Shown here piece by piece: positions 50,878 through 59,443 of a DNA stretch of 64,000 nucleotides. Both the position numbers and the translations under genes were made by a program. Location of the stretch: assembly GCA_964587515.1 (NCBI GenBank), contig CAZPMO010000002.1, positions 10,317 through 74,316 of the forward strand, given 5' to 3'. Positions within the stretch are counted from its first letter, which is position 1. The number at the start of each line of letters is the position of its first letter. The notes under the pieces are model-generated. The model was not told the origin of the DNA, ran no database searches, and saw nothing but the letters and a program-made list of their open reading frames with translations. The DNA is from CAZPMO01 sp964587515 (GTDB taxonomy: Bacteria > Pseudomonadota > Alphaproteobacteria > MPNO01).

Positions 50878-51893
50878 GCGACACCGTCAATCGCCAAATC
50901 CTGCTCCAGTCGCGCCCCCGGGGAATGCCGAAGGAATCGGATTTCCGCCTGGTCGAGACGCTGGTTCCCGAGCCGGGCGAGGGAGAGTTTCTCATACGTA
51001 CGCTTTATTTATCCCTCGACCCCTATATGCGTGGACGTATGCGAGATGCCCCGTCCTATGCGCCGCCATTTCCGCTGGGCGAGCCCGTGGGTGGCGGCAT
51101 CGTGGGCGAGATCGCCGCCTCGCGGCATCCGGGGTTCGCGGTGGGCGATATCGTCGAGGGCAGGCTCGGCTGGCAGGAATATGGTGTTTCCGACGGCGCC
51201 GGCATGACCCTCATCGATCCCTCGCTCGCGCCGATTTCGACCGCGCTCGGCATTCTCGGCATGCCGGGCCTGACCGCCTATTTCGGACTGCGTGAGGTCG
51301 GCCGACCGGAGCCGGGCAATACGGTCGTGGTAACCTCGGCGGCCGGTGCGGTGGGCGCCGTCGTCGGGCAGATCGCGAAGATCAACGGGTGTCGTGTAAT
51401 CGGAATCGCCGGCGGCGCGAAGAAAATTAATTACATCACGGAGGAGCTCGGCTTCGACGAGGGGATCGACTATCAGGCCGGCATCGATCTCGACGATGCG
51501 CTGGCGATCGCCTGTCCGGACGGCGTCGACGTCTATTTCGATAATGTCGGCGGCGCCATCTCGGACGCGGTAATGAACCATCTCGCGCGCGGCGCGCGCA
51601 TCGCGATCTGCGGCACTATCTCGCAGACCAGCCTGGAGAGTCCGGAGCTCGGCCCTCGTGTCCAGGGCAAGCTGATGACCGCCTGGGCGTCGATGCAGGC
51701 CTTCAACGTATTCCAGTTCCGCAACCGTCACGACGAGGGACGGGTCCAGCTCGCGCGCTGGCTGGCCGAGGGAAAGCTTCGCTATCGCGAGGATGTGATC
51801 GAGGGACTGGAGGCCGCGCCGCGCGCGTTCATCGGCCTGCTGCGAGGCGAGAATTTCGGCAAACTGGTGGTAAAGGTGGCCGATACAGGGTGA
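50874..51893 (+). CDS. NADP-dependent MDR reductase (prostaglandin reductase/CurA-like)
   Basis: A 339-aa zinc-free medium-chain reductase. Family blocks are LSLDPYMRGRMRD near residue 50, VTSAAGAVGAVVGQIAKINGCRVIGIAGGAKK for NADP binding and DVYFDNVGG. Members reduce the double bond of alpha,beta-unsaturated ketones or aldehydes. It is translationally coupled to pyrC, which has no obvious metabolic link; such pairs may just share a promoter. Confidence 0.92.
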   Translation: MSDTVNRQILLQSRPRGMPKESDFRLVETLVPEPGEGEFLIRTLYLSLDPYMRGRMRDAPSYAPPFPLGEPVGGGIVGEIAASRHPGFAVGDIVEGRLGWQEYGVSDGAGMTLIDPSLAPISTALGILGMPGLTAYFGLREVGRPEPGNTVVVTSAAGAVGAVVGQIAKINGCRVIGIAGGAKKINYITEELGFDEGIDYQAGIDLDDALAIACPDGVDVYFDNVGGAISDAVMNHLARGARIAICGTISQTSLESPELGPRVQGKLMTAWASMQAFNVFQFRNRHDEGRVQLARWLAEGKLRYREDVIEGLEAAPRAFIGLLRGENFGKLVVKVADTG

Positions 51894-51987
51894 GACAGAA
51901 CGTCTCAGCATGAGACTTGCGGTTTCAGCGACTCGATTCTCTGGTATGTTGGTCGCACCTCCAAGCTGGGGAATAAAGAGTCACTTC

Positions 51988-52737
51988 ATGGTTTCACAAC
52001 AGCAAATCGAGGCGTTTCGTCGGGAAGGCTATCTGGTCCTGCCCGGGGTGTTCGATTCCGCGCAAATGAAAGAAATCACCGGATGGGTCGAGGAATTGCA
52101 TTCCTGGCCCGAAACGCCGGGCAAGCACATGATGTATTTCGAGGAAAGCAGCCGAGCGGACAAACGGCGCATCCTCAACCGCATTGAAAATTTCTATCCC
52201 TACCACGAGATGATGGCCGACCTGTTGGACGACGAGATGCGCGCCGGCTGCGGCGAACTGTTCGGCGAGCCGGCGGTGCTGTTCAAGGAAAAGGTAAACT
52301 TCAAAATGCCCGGCGGCGGGGGCTTCGAGGCCCACCAGGACGTGCAGGCGGGCTGGGACGATTATGTCGGCCTCGCGGTGACCGCGATGGTCACCATCGA
52401 CGAGACCACGACCGAGAACGGCTGCTTGGAGATCGGCCGCTGGCGTCACCGCCAGGAGATGATCGGCGAGTTGTGGCGGCCCTTACAGCCAGCGGAGCTT
52501 GTCGAGGTCGATTTCACGCCGTTGCCCTCGAAGCCGGGCGATCTGGTGTTCTTCGATTCCTATGTGCCGCATCAATCGGCGCCCAATCTGACCGATGCAC
52601 CCCGCCGGGTGCTCTACGTGACCTATAACCGCGCCTCCGACGGTGATCATTGCGAGCGGTATTACGCCGACAAGCGCAAATCCTATCCGCCGGATTGCGA
52701 ACGCGACGCCGACAAGGTCTACGAATACAAGGTTTGA
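51988..52737 (+). CDS. Phytanoyl-CoA dioxygenase (PhyH) family protein
   Basis: A 249-aa Fe(II)/2-oxoglutarate dioxygenase. The iron ligands are His116-x-Asp118 (FEAHQDVQAGW) and the distal His in DSYVPHQSAPN, with the 2-oxoglutarate Arg likely in DAPRRVLY. It begins with the family opening IEAFRREGYLVLPGVF. Substrate unknown; the family covers phytanoyl-CoA, ectoine and many small molecules. ATG 51988 gives a normal N-terminus. It is convergent with the MFS gene, overlapping by 19 bases. Confidence 0.88.
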   Translation: MVSQQQIEAFRREGYLVLPGVFDSAQMKEITGWVEELHSWPETPGKHMMYFEESSRADKRRILNRIENFYPYHEMMADLLDDEMRAGCGELFGEPAVLFKEKVNFKMPGGGGFEAHQDVQAGWDDYVGLAVTAMVTIDETTTENGCLEIGRWRHRQEMIGELWRPLQPAELVEVDFTPLPSKPGDLVFFDSYVPHQSAPNLTDAPRRVLYVTYNRASDGDHCERYYADKRKSYPPDCERDADKVYEYKV

Positions 52738-53960
52738 GCCCGTCGGCTGCGCAGCACCACCATGGCCATGATCGAAATATTGAGCAGGTTCCAGACGATC
52801 CCGTTGAGGAAGGCCGACTGGTAAGACCCGGTCTGGTCGTAAATCCAGCCCGACACCCATCCGCCGAACGCCATACCGACAATTGTCGCCATGATGACGA
52901 TACCGACCCGTTGCCCCGCTTCGCGCGCCGGCATGAACTCGCGCACGATGAGCGCATAGCACGGGACGATGCCGCCCTGCGACAGGCCGAACGCGAATGA
53001 GATCACGTAAAGGGAAGTCGGACCGTCGAATGGCAGGAACAGCAGCAGCGCCAGGCATTGCAGGACCGATCCCAGCAGCAGCGTGCGCACGGCGCCGATA
53101 TGATCGGCGAGAAAGCCCGAGCCGAGGCGACTGAAAATGCCGCCGAAGAACATCAGCGACAGCATCTCCGCGCCCCGAGTCGTGCCGAATCCCAGGTCGA
53201 CCGCGTAGGCGACGATGTGGACCTGCGGCATCGACATCGCGACGCAACAGCCGATGCCGGCGACGGCCAGCAGGGTCTGGAGCGCCCGCGGCGTGAGATC
53301 GATCGCCAGCAACGGCGGCGGATCAGCCGCGCCGCCGCCGGCATGAACCGCATGGGTCGGACGACGGCGCAGCATCAGCGCCAGCGGGACCATGGTCACA
53401 ACACAGAATATGCCAATGCCGAAATAGGTCGCCCGCCAGCCCTCCGACTGGACGAAGCCCTGCAGCACCAACGGCCAGACGGAACCGCCGATATAATTGC
53501 CGCCCGCCGTGGCGGCCACCGCAACGCCTCGGCGGCGTTCGAACCAGTGCGATATATCGGCGATCAGCGGTCCGAAACTCGCCGCCGTCCCAATTCCGAT
53601 CAGCACGCCCTGGATCACGGAGAACTGCCAGATCTCGGTGGTGAAGGACGCCGAGATGAACCCAACACCGAGCGCCATCCCCGCGCCGATCACCGGGATC
53701 GTGATGCCCAGCCGGTCGACATAGCGCCCGATCAATACATTGCCGAGCGCGAATCCCACCATGGTCATGGTATAGGGCAGCGACGCGGTGCCCCGGTCGA
53801 CGTCGAATTCGGACTGGACGGCGGGCAGAATAAGAACCGAGACCCACATGCCGACGCTGCCGATCAGCCCCAGCGTCACAGAAATTCCGAGGCGAAACCA
53901 CGCGTATGATCCGTCGACGGGGCTCGCGCCCGAACCCGCCGGCTTTTGTTCCGATGTCAC
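52719..53960 (-). CDS. MFS transporter (monocarboxylate/oxalate-formate-like)
   Basis: A 413-aa carrier with twelve predicted helices. The first half has LGLIGSVGMWVSVLILPAVQ and the loop motif GRYVDRLGI between helices 2 and 3; the second half has SRLGSGFLADHIGA. The style is that of the monocarboxylate/oxalate-formate group of the major facilitator superfamily. Substrate unknown. It is alone on its strand between PhyH and hpnB. Confidence 0.87.
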   Translation of the reverse strand: MTSEQKPAGSGASPVDGSYAWFRLGISVTLGLIGSVGMWVSVLILPAVQSEFDVDRGTASLPYTMTMVGFALGNVLIGRYVDRLGITIPVIGAGMALGVGFISASFTTEIWQFSVIQGVLIGIGTAASFGPLIADISHWFERRRGVAVAATAGGNYIGGSVWPLVLQGFVQSEGWRATYFGIGIFCVVTMVPLALMLRRRPTHAVHAGGGAADPPPLLAIDLTPRALQTLLAVAGIGCCVAMSMPQVHIVAYAVDLGFGTTRGAEMLSLMFFGGIFSRLGSGFLADHIGAVRTLLLGSVLQCLALLLFLPFDGPTSLYVISFAFGLSQGGIVPCYALIVREFMPAREAGQRVGIVIMATIVGMAFGGWVSGWIYDQTGSYQSAFLNGIVWNLLNISIMAMVVLRSRRAQTLYS

Positions 53961-54044
53961 GATGGTTTCCCTTGAACAGCGCCGGAGACCCTACCACCCG
54001 GGCAGGGAAATTGACTAGTCCGCCGGGCGATCTATGATCCGGGC

Positions 54045-55220
54045 ATGGAACAATTTTTGACGGGATTGGCGGCGGTTTCGCTGGCGGCGTGGATCTGGCT
54101 GCTGTTTCTGCGGGGCGGATTCTGGAAGTGCTCGGAAATGCTCAACGGCGCCGGGCCCGAGCCCGCCGAATGGCCCACGGTGGTGGCGATCGTGCCGGCG
54201 CGCAACGAGGCCGAAGTGATCGGCCGCGCGATCGAAAGACTTTCCGCCCAGGATTATCCGGGGTCGTTCTCGATCATCGTGGTCGACGACGACAGCGACG
54301 ACGGCACGGCGGACGCCGCGCGAGCGGCTGACGATTACGCCGCGCGAGCGCTCGATCTGGTCACGGGCGAGACGCCACCCGCCGGCTGGACGGGCAAGAT
54401 GTGGGCGCTGCACGCCGGTCTCGCGCGCGCCGACAAGATCGCCGCCGACGCGACCCTGGTGTGGTTCACCGACGCCGATATCGAGCACGATCCCGATACC
54501 CTCCGCCGGCTTGTCGCGAAGGCCGAGGCCGGCGCCTTCGATCTGGTCTCCACCATGGTGCTGTTGCATTGCCGAAGCTTCTGGGAGCGACTGTTGATCC
54601 CGCCCTTCGTGTTCTTTTTCCAGAAGCTTTACCCATTTCCCCGCGTCAACGATCCCGCCTCGCCGGTCGCGGCGGCGGCCGGCGGCTGCATGCTGGTCCG
54701 GCGCGGCGCGCTGATGCGCATCGGCGGCATCGCGGCGATCCGCAACGAGTTGATCGACGATTGCGCGCTGGCCCGCGCCATCAAGCGCCAAGGGCCCATC
54801 TGGCTTGGGTTGACGCGCGCCTCGCGCAGCATCCGTCCCTATAGCACGCTTGCGCCGATCTGGAGCATGGTCGCGCGCACCGCGTTTCACCAGCTCGGCT
54901 ATTCAGCGTTGCTGTTGGCGGGCACGGTCGCGGGAATGGTGATGTTATACGGTGTCCCGCCACTCGCGGTGTTCGGCGCGCCGCTGTATGACGCATTTTG
55001 GACGCAATCTCTCGGCACCCTGACATATTTTACCATGGGGGTGGTGTTTTGGCCGACGGCGCGGCTTTATGGACAATCCGCGATTGCGGTACTGCTTCTC
55101 CCGGTCGCTGCTTTGTTCTATGTCGCCATGTGCCTCGATTCGGCGCGGCGGCACTGGATCGGCAGGGGCGGCACATGGAAGGCGCGACACCACGCGCCGG
55201 AAACAAGTTCGGCGCGGTAG
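54045..55220 (+). CDS. hpnB: Hopanoid-associated glycosyltransferase HpnB
   Basis: A 391-aa family 2 glycosyltransferase with one N-terminal helix, a GT-A domain and three C-terminal helices. The nucleotide-sugar motifs are VVDDDSDDGTAD and WFTDADIEHDP, followed by the acceptor-side DDCALARAIKRQG. HpnB is found with hopanoid genes and is thought to act on or next to hopanoid synthesis, though its reaction is not firmly shown. hpnC starts 11 bases after its stop. Confidence 0.9.
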   Translation: MEQFLTGLAAVSLAAWIWLLFLRGGFWKCSEMLNGAGPEPAEWPTVVAIVPARNEAEVIGRAIERLSAQDYPGSFSIIVVDDDSDDGTADAARAADDYAARALDLVTGETPPAGWTGKMWALHAGLARADKIAADATLVWFTDADIEHDPDTLRRLVAKAEAGAFDLVSTMVLLHCRSFWERLLIPPFVFFFQKLYPFPRVNDPASPVAAAAGGCMLVRRGALMRIGGIAAIRNELIDDCALARAIKRQGPIWLGLTRASRSIRPYSTLAPIWSMVARTAFHQLGYSALLLAGTVAGMVMLYGVPPLAVFGAPLYDAFWTQSLGTLTYFTMGVVFWPTARLYGQSAIAVLLLPVAALFYVAMCLDSARRHWIGRGGTWKARHHAPETSSAR

Positions 55221-55231
55221 GAAAACGACGA

Positions 55232-56080
55232 ATGGCGACGGTATTGGAAGCCCCCTCCGGCAAGTGGTCGGGCGACGAGAATTTTCCCGTCGGCTCGTGG
55301 CTGCTGCCGGCCCGGTTGCGGCCCCATGTCGCCGATTTCTATGCGTTGGCGCGCACCACCGACGACATCGCCGACAACCCCGACCTGTCCTCCGATGAAA
55401 AGCTCGAACGGCTCAACGCGTTCGATGCCGCGCTGCGGGGCGAATTTGCCGACGACCCGGCGCTCGAGAAAGGCATCCGCTGCCGTGAAAGTCTCGCCCG
55501 TTGCGGTGTCACGATCCGACATAGCAGCGACCTGATCGCGGCCTTCAAGCAGGATGCGACCAAGCTGCGCTATGACGATTGGGACGATTTAATGGGGTAT
55601 TGCAACCTGTCGGCTGCGCCGGTCGGTCGATTTCTGCTGGATCTTCACGGCGAGGACCCGGCCGGGTACGCGGCATCGGATCCGTTGTGCAACGCGCTCC
55701 AGGTGCTCAACCATCTGCAGGACTGCAAGGACGATTACCTCAGCCTCGACCGGGTCTATCTGCCGGGCGACTGGATGGCCGAGAACGGCGTCACGGTCGA
55801 GGACCTCGCCGCCGCGCGCGCCGGGCCCGGCATGCGCGCGGTGCTGGACCGGGCGCTCGCCGGCGTCGAAGAATTGATGGCCGTTGCGCGCACCCTGCCC
55901 GGCCGCCTCACCAACCGGCGGCTCGCCATGGAATCGGCGGTAATCGTACGCCTCGCGGACCGGTTGACGGCGCTCCTCAAGGCGGGTGATCCCATCGCCG
56001 GCCGGGTGGCGCTCGGCAAATCGGATTTCATCGGCTGCGGGCTGCGCGGCGTGGTTTCGGTGTGGGTGGGAGCGCGATGA
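55232..56080 (+). CDS. hpnC: Squalene synthase-type prenyltransferase HpnC
   Basis: A 282-aa trans-isoprenyl synthase. In the HpnCDE route HpnC forms hydroxysqualene from presqualene diphosphate. The first acidic motif is DDIADN at 44-49 and the second lies in LQDCKDDYLSLDRVYLP, a typical family ending. ATG 55232 begins MATVLEAPSGKW, as in relatives; a longer frame upstream overlaps hpnB. hpnD, hpnE and shc are not in the window. The stop overlaps the next ATG (ATGA). Confidence 0.9.
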   Translation: MATVLEAPSGKWSGDENFPVGSWLLPARLRPHVADFYALARTTDDIADNPDLSSDEKLERLNAFDAALRGEFADDPALEKGIRCRESLARCGVTIRHSSDLIAAFKQDATKLRYDDWDDLMGYCNLSAAPVGRFLLDLHGEDPAGYAASDPLCNALQVLNHLQDCKDDYLSLDRVYLPGDWMAENGVTVEDLAAARAGPGMRAVLDRALAGVEELMAVARTLPGRLTNRRLAMESAVIVRLADRLTALLKAGDPIAGRVALGKSDFIGCGLRGVVSVWVGAR

Positions 56081-57243
56081 ACGACGACAGCGAACGCTAT
56101 CTCCTGACCCCGGGACCGTTGACGACCGCGGCGGAGACGCGAAGCGCGATGCTGCGCGATTGGGGTTCGCGCGACGACGACTTCATCGCGCTCACACGGA
56201 GCATCCGTGAACGTCTGACCGCGCTGGCGGGCGCCAGCGCAAGCCATACGTGCGTGCCAATCCAGGGCAGCGGCACCTACGCCATCGAGGCGGCCGTGGG
56301 CACACTGGTGCCACCCGGCGGCAAGCTGCTGGTGCTGGTCAATGGCGCCTATGGACTGCGTATCCAAAAGATATGCGGGATCATCGGCCGGGACAGCGCC
56401 GCCTACGAGGTCGAGGAAAACGCGGTCCACGACCCCCAACGCATCGATGAAATGCTGACGTCGGACCCCTCCATCACCCATGTCGCGGCGATACATTGCG
56501 AGACGACCTCGGGCATCCTCAATCCGATCGCCGAGATCGCGGACGCGGTCGCGAGGCGCGGCCGACGGCTGCTGATCGACGCGATGAGTTCGTTCGGCGC
56601 GATCGATCTCGAAGTCGCGGAGGCGCCGTGCGAGGCGATCATTTCGTCGGCCAACAAATGCCTCGAAGGGGTGCCGGGGCTGGGGTTCGTGATCGCCGAA
56701 ACCGCCGCGCTGGCGGAATGCGCCGGCAATGCGCCCAGCCTCAGCCTTGATCTGCACGGTCAGTGGGCGGGTTTCGAACGCAGCGGCGAATGGCGCTTCA
56801 CACCGCCGACCCATGTCATTGCGGCGTTCGACCAGGCGCTGGCGCAACACGTGGCCGAAGGCGGCGTGGCGGGACGGGGCGCGCGCTACCGTGAAAATTG
56901 CGCCACTCTGGGTGCCGGCATGCGCGCGCTGGGTTTCGAGACCTTTCTGCCCAAGCGCCTCCAGGCGCCGATCATCGTGACTTTTTTAATGCCGTCCGAC
57001 CCCGCGTTCGAATTCCGACGCTTCTATGACGAGATGCACCGGCGCGGTTTTGTCCTCTATCCCGGCAAGCTGACTCGCATCGACAGCTTTCGCATCGGAT
57101 GCATAGGGCATATCGGCAAGGACGTGATCGAAAGGGCCTTGGAAGCGGTGCGAGAAACATTGGCCGAAATGGGCGTCGCGAGCGGTGCGCCCCTCTTATC
57201 ATCGGTCAACCCGGCTGCAGAAGGCGCTCCACCGTCTCGATGA
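56077..57243 (+). CDS. phnW: 2-aminoethylphosphonate-pyruvate transaminase-like enzyme
   Basis: A 388-aa class V PLP aminotransferase. The N-terminal YLLTPGPLTTAAETRSAML, the block HCETTSGILNP, Asp168 (LIDAMSSFGA) and the PLP Lys194 (SSANKCLEGVPG) fit PhnW, which transfers the amino group of 2-aminoethylphosphonate to pyruvate. ATG 56077 overlaps the hpnC stop by 4 bases. No phosphonoacetaldehyde hydrolase is nearby, so another amino donor, perhaps tied to hopanoid side chains, is possible. Its 3' end overlaps the receiver gene by 38 bases. Confidence 0.85.
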   Translation: MNDDSERYLLTPGPLTTAAETRSAMLRDWGSRDDDFIALTRSIRERLTALAGASASHTCVPIQGSGTYAIEAAVGTLVPPGGKLLVLVNGAYGLRIQKICGIIGRDSAAYEVEENAVHDPQRIDEMLTSDPSITHVAAIHCETTSGILNPIAEIADAVARRGRRLLIDAMSSFGAIDLEVAEAPCEAIISSANKCLEGVPGLGFVIAETAALAECAGNAPSLSLDLHGQWAGFERSGEWRFTPPTHVIAAFDQALAQHVAEGGVAGRGARYRENCATLGAGMRALGFETFLPKRLQAPIIVTFLMPSDPAFEFRRFYDEMHRRGFVLYPGKLTRIDSFRIGCIGHIGKDVIERALEAVRETLAEMGVASGAPLLSSVNPAAEGAPPSR

Positions 57244-57694
57244 ATTTCGGCACGGAAATCGGTTTGGCGAAAAAACCGTCGCAACCGCTGGCGCGGATGC
57301 GCATGCTGTCCTCGGGGCGGTGGATATCGGCAACCGCGATGATCGGGATGTCGTTGTAAACCGGATTGTCCCGGATTTCGCGCGCAGCGGGAAGCCCCAG
57401 CCGCCCCGACAAATGCACGCCAATGAGGATCATGTCGGGACGCTGATCACGTAATATCCTGGCCGCGTTCCGATCTTCCCGGGCCTCAATTACAACGTGT
57501 CCACGTGCGCGCAATAGATCGCGGAACAGCTTCATGTTCAGCGCATCCCATTCGACAACCAGAACCTGGCGCTCGAGCGGCGCGACGGGCTCGAACTCGG
57601 GCATCTGGATGCGCGAGGACAGGCGTCCCATCGGCTCGGCGGCGCCCTTCCGCACAATCAGTGCTTCCGGCGTCGGTGTCGGCACGTCTTTCAT
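57206..57694 (-). CDS. DivK-like receiver-domain protein lacking the phospho-acceptor Asp
   Basis: A 162-aa protein: about 42 residues of unstructured N-terminus, then one receiver domain most like DivK (ALNMKLFRDLLRARGHVVIEA and the end FFAKPISVPKFIETVERLL). Key residues are altered: the Asp after RPDMILI is Gly92, the Thr/Ser is Ala122, and the acidic pocket is VEWD. Lys144 remains. It cannot be phosphorylated in the usual way and may act as an always-on or always-off binding module. It is the last gene of the ParA-SPOR unit. Confidence 0.8.
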   Translation of the reverse strand: MKDVPTPTPEALIVRKGAAEPMGRLSSRIQMPEFEPVAPLERQVLVVEWDALNMKLFRDLLRARGHVVIEAREDRNAARILRDQRPDMILIGVHLSGRLGLPAAREIRDNPVYNDIPIIAVADIHRPEDSMRIRASGCDGFFAKPISVPKFIETVERLLQPG

Positions 57695-57724
57695 GACCGC
57701 CTCACGGCATATTTCATAACCGCC

Positions 57725-58336
57725 TCACGGCTCTATCACGACGCAGTCGAGACGGCGGCGCTTGGCCTGGCGGCACAATTGGCGCGCCGCGTGTCTTGTT
57801 TCCACCGGCCCCGCCTGGAGCCTGTAGAGATTGTTTTGATCCGCGCCGCCGGCGCGTTCCACCATCATCGTCAGCCCCTTGAATAGATCCCCGTGAGCGC
57901 CCTGCAGCTTGCGCCACTCTTGTCGCGCCGCCGACGAGGAACGCAACGCATGAAGCTGCACACGAAAAACCGGCTTGCCGGAAGAAACAACGATCGGGAC
58001 CGGTGGAGTCGGTGTGGCAAGCGCCACGGCAACCGGCGAAATCTTAGTCGCGGTCCCGGATTTCTGCGATTTCTGCGCATCCAACATTTTTAGCTCGGCG
58101 ACCACCGAATTGCCGGCGACCGGTGCGTCCACATCATCGAACCACCAGGTCAGCGCAAGCGTGGTGGACAGCGTAAGTATCGCAAACGAAAACAGCCAAA
58201 GCCCCGCCGTGAAAGCCAGTTTAAGTTTTCGGCTATGCCGAAGCGACGCGGGCGCGTCGCCAAACCCCGTCGGTGTCGCGCTGCCCTTGCGCGCAAGCAG
58301 AGACCCCGATAATTCCGCGGGAGGTTCTTCCGTCAC
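57725..58336 (-). CDS. SPOR-domain membrane protein
   Basis: A 203-aa single-pass protein: cytoplasmic N-terminus of about 40 residues, one membrane helix at about 41-65 (AFTAGLWLFSFAILTLSTTL), a Pro/Thr-rich linker and a C-terminal SPOR-like domain (FRVQLHALRSSSAARQEWRKLQG to YRLQAGPVETRHAARQLCRQA). SPOR domains bind denuded peptidoglycan at division sites. It lies 12 bases after the ParA-like gene and 30 before the receiver gene, so a polar or septal function is likely. Confidence 0.78.
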   Translation of the reverse strand: MTEEPPAELSGSLLARKGSATPTGFGDAPASLRHSRKLKLAFTAGLWLFSFAILTLSTTLALTWWFDDVDAPVAGNSVVAELKMLDAQKSQKSGTATKISPVAVALATPTPPVPIVVSSGKPVFRVQLHALRSSSAARQEWRKLQGAHGDLFKGLTMMVERAGGADQNNLYRLQAGPVETRHAARQLCRQAKRRRLDCVVIEP

Positions 58337-58348
58337 GCCAAATAACCG

Positions 58349-59045
58349 TCAGGTGGTCGGCGGTTCGGGAGCGCCGAACGAATAGACGAACGATGGTGAC
58401 GGTATCATGTGAGCGGGCCGTTGCAACCGCGCCAGACGCTCTTTCAGATAACGCCAAAGCGCCGCGATTTCGTCCGCCGAGGGAGACTTGCGCGGAATTT
58501 CCATCACCGTGCGGCCATCGATCATGCTCGACGCGAAATCACTGCGCTGATGAATGATGGACGGCGCAAGCGTGCCATGCTGCGACAGCGCGATTACCGA
58601 TTCCGAAGTAATATTTGCGCGGGACGATGCGCCGTTGACCACAAACACCAGCGGCTTACCCAGACGTTCGGCGAGATCGACCGACCGCGCCACCGATCTG
58701 AGATCGTGCGGGCTGGGTCGGGTCGGAATTACCACCAGATCGGAAATCGCCATCACTTCGCTGATCGTCGAAGTGATCGCCGGTGGCGTATCGACAATCA
58801 GCAGCTCAACGCCGAGATCACGTAGCCGTTCGGCATCGTCACGTAATTTCGAGATCGTTGTGTGTATGAAAACCGGCGTCTCGTTCCGGCGTTCGTTCCA
58901 CCAGTCGGCAAGGCTGCCCTGGGGATCGGCGTCGAGCAGGGCGACCGGCCCCTCTCCAAGTAATTCCGCCTGAACCGCAACGTGACCCGGCCAGCGTGGT
59001 CTTGCCGGCGCCACCCTTCTGGGATGCGAAAGCCATGATTTGCAT
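58349..59045 (-). pseudogene. ParA/MinD-type ATPase, reading frame shifted once
   Basis: The start ATG 59045 opens with IMAFASQKGGAGKTTLAG, a deviant Walker A with the signature Lys. At about 58985 the frame shifts by one base: an extra base in GGGTCACG separates LAG from HVAVQAELLGEGPVALLDADPQGS, which continues to 58349 with Walker B LLIVDTPP and NGASSRANITSE. Without the extra base the product would be about 231 aa and complete. Either a recent mutation or a sequencing error. It is the first gene of the SPOR/receiver unit. Confidence 0.78.
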
Positions 59046-59443
59046 CGGTCAATGTCTCCTCGATATCAATCCGAGACACCCTGGACGACCAAGGACATCG
59101 GATCCCCATTGAAAACCCATCCGACCCGGCAAACCCCGATAGCGGCCAAGACCGACCGCGTATCTCTCTTTCGCTCCCTCGCTTCCCGATCCTCGCCGCG
59201 CCGTCGCGGCTCCGCCGGGTACCGCCCACCGTCTTTCGACCGGGGCTTCATCCACGCGGGATTTTCCCACCGCAAACTCCTCACCAAGGCTTCCTACGCA
59301 CGCGTACCAATGACTACAGCATCATCTGACCTAGTACAGATATACCAGTTTAGGAGAATCTGTCAATATATTGAGCAACCTTCAAGATTCGGCGCAATAT
59401 CTGGGGTGGAGCGGCAGAGTGATTCGTGTGCCCGGGGAGCGTT
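59046..59443. other. Intergenic region between the ParA-like and AllH-like genes
   Basis: About 400 bases. A 135-codon plus-strand frame crosses it but has skewed composition and no ribosome site, so I do not call it. The part 59310-59400 is AT-rich and could hold the promoter of the ParA-SPOR-receiver unit. A 14-base palindrome GCGTTCTAGAACGC overlaps the stop of the AllH-like gene at 59439. Confidence 0.45.
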
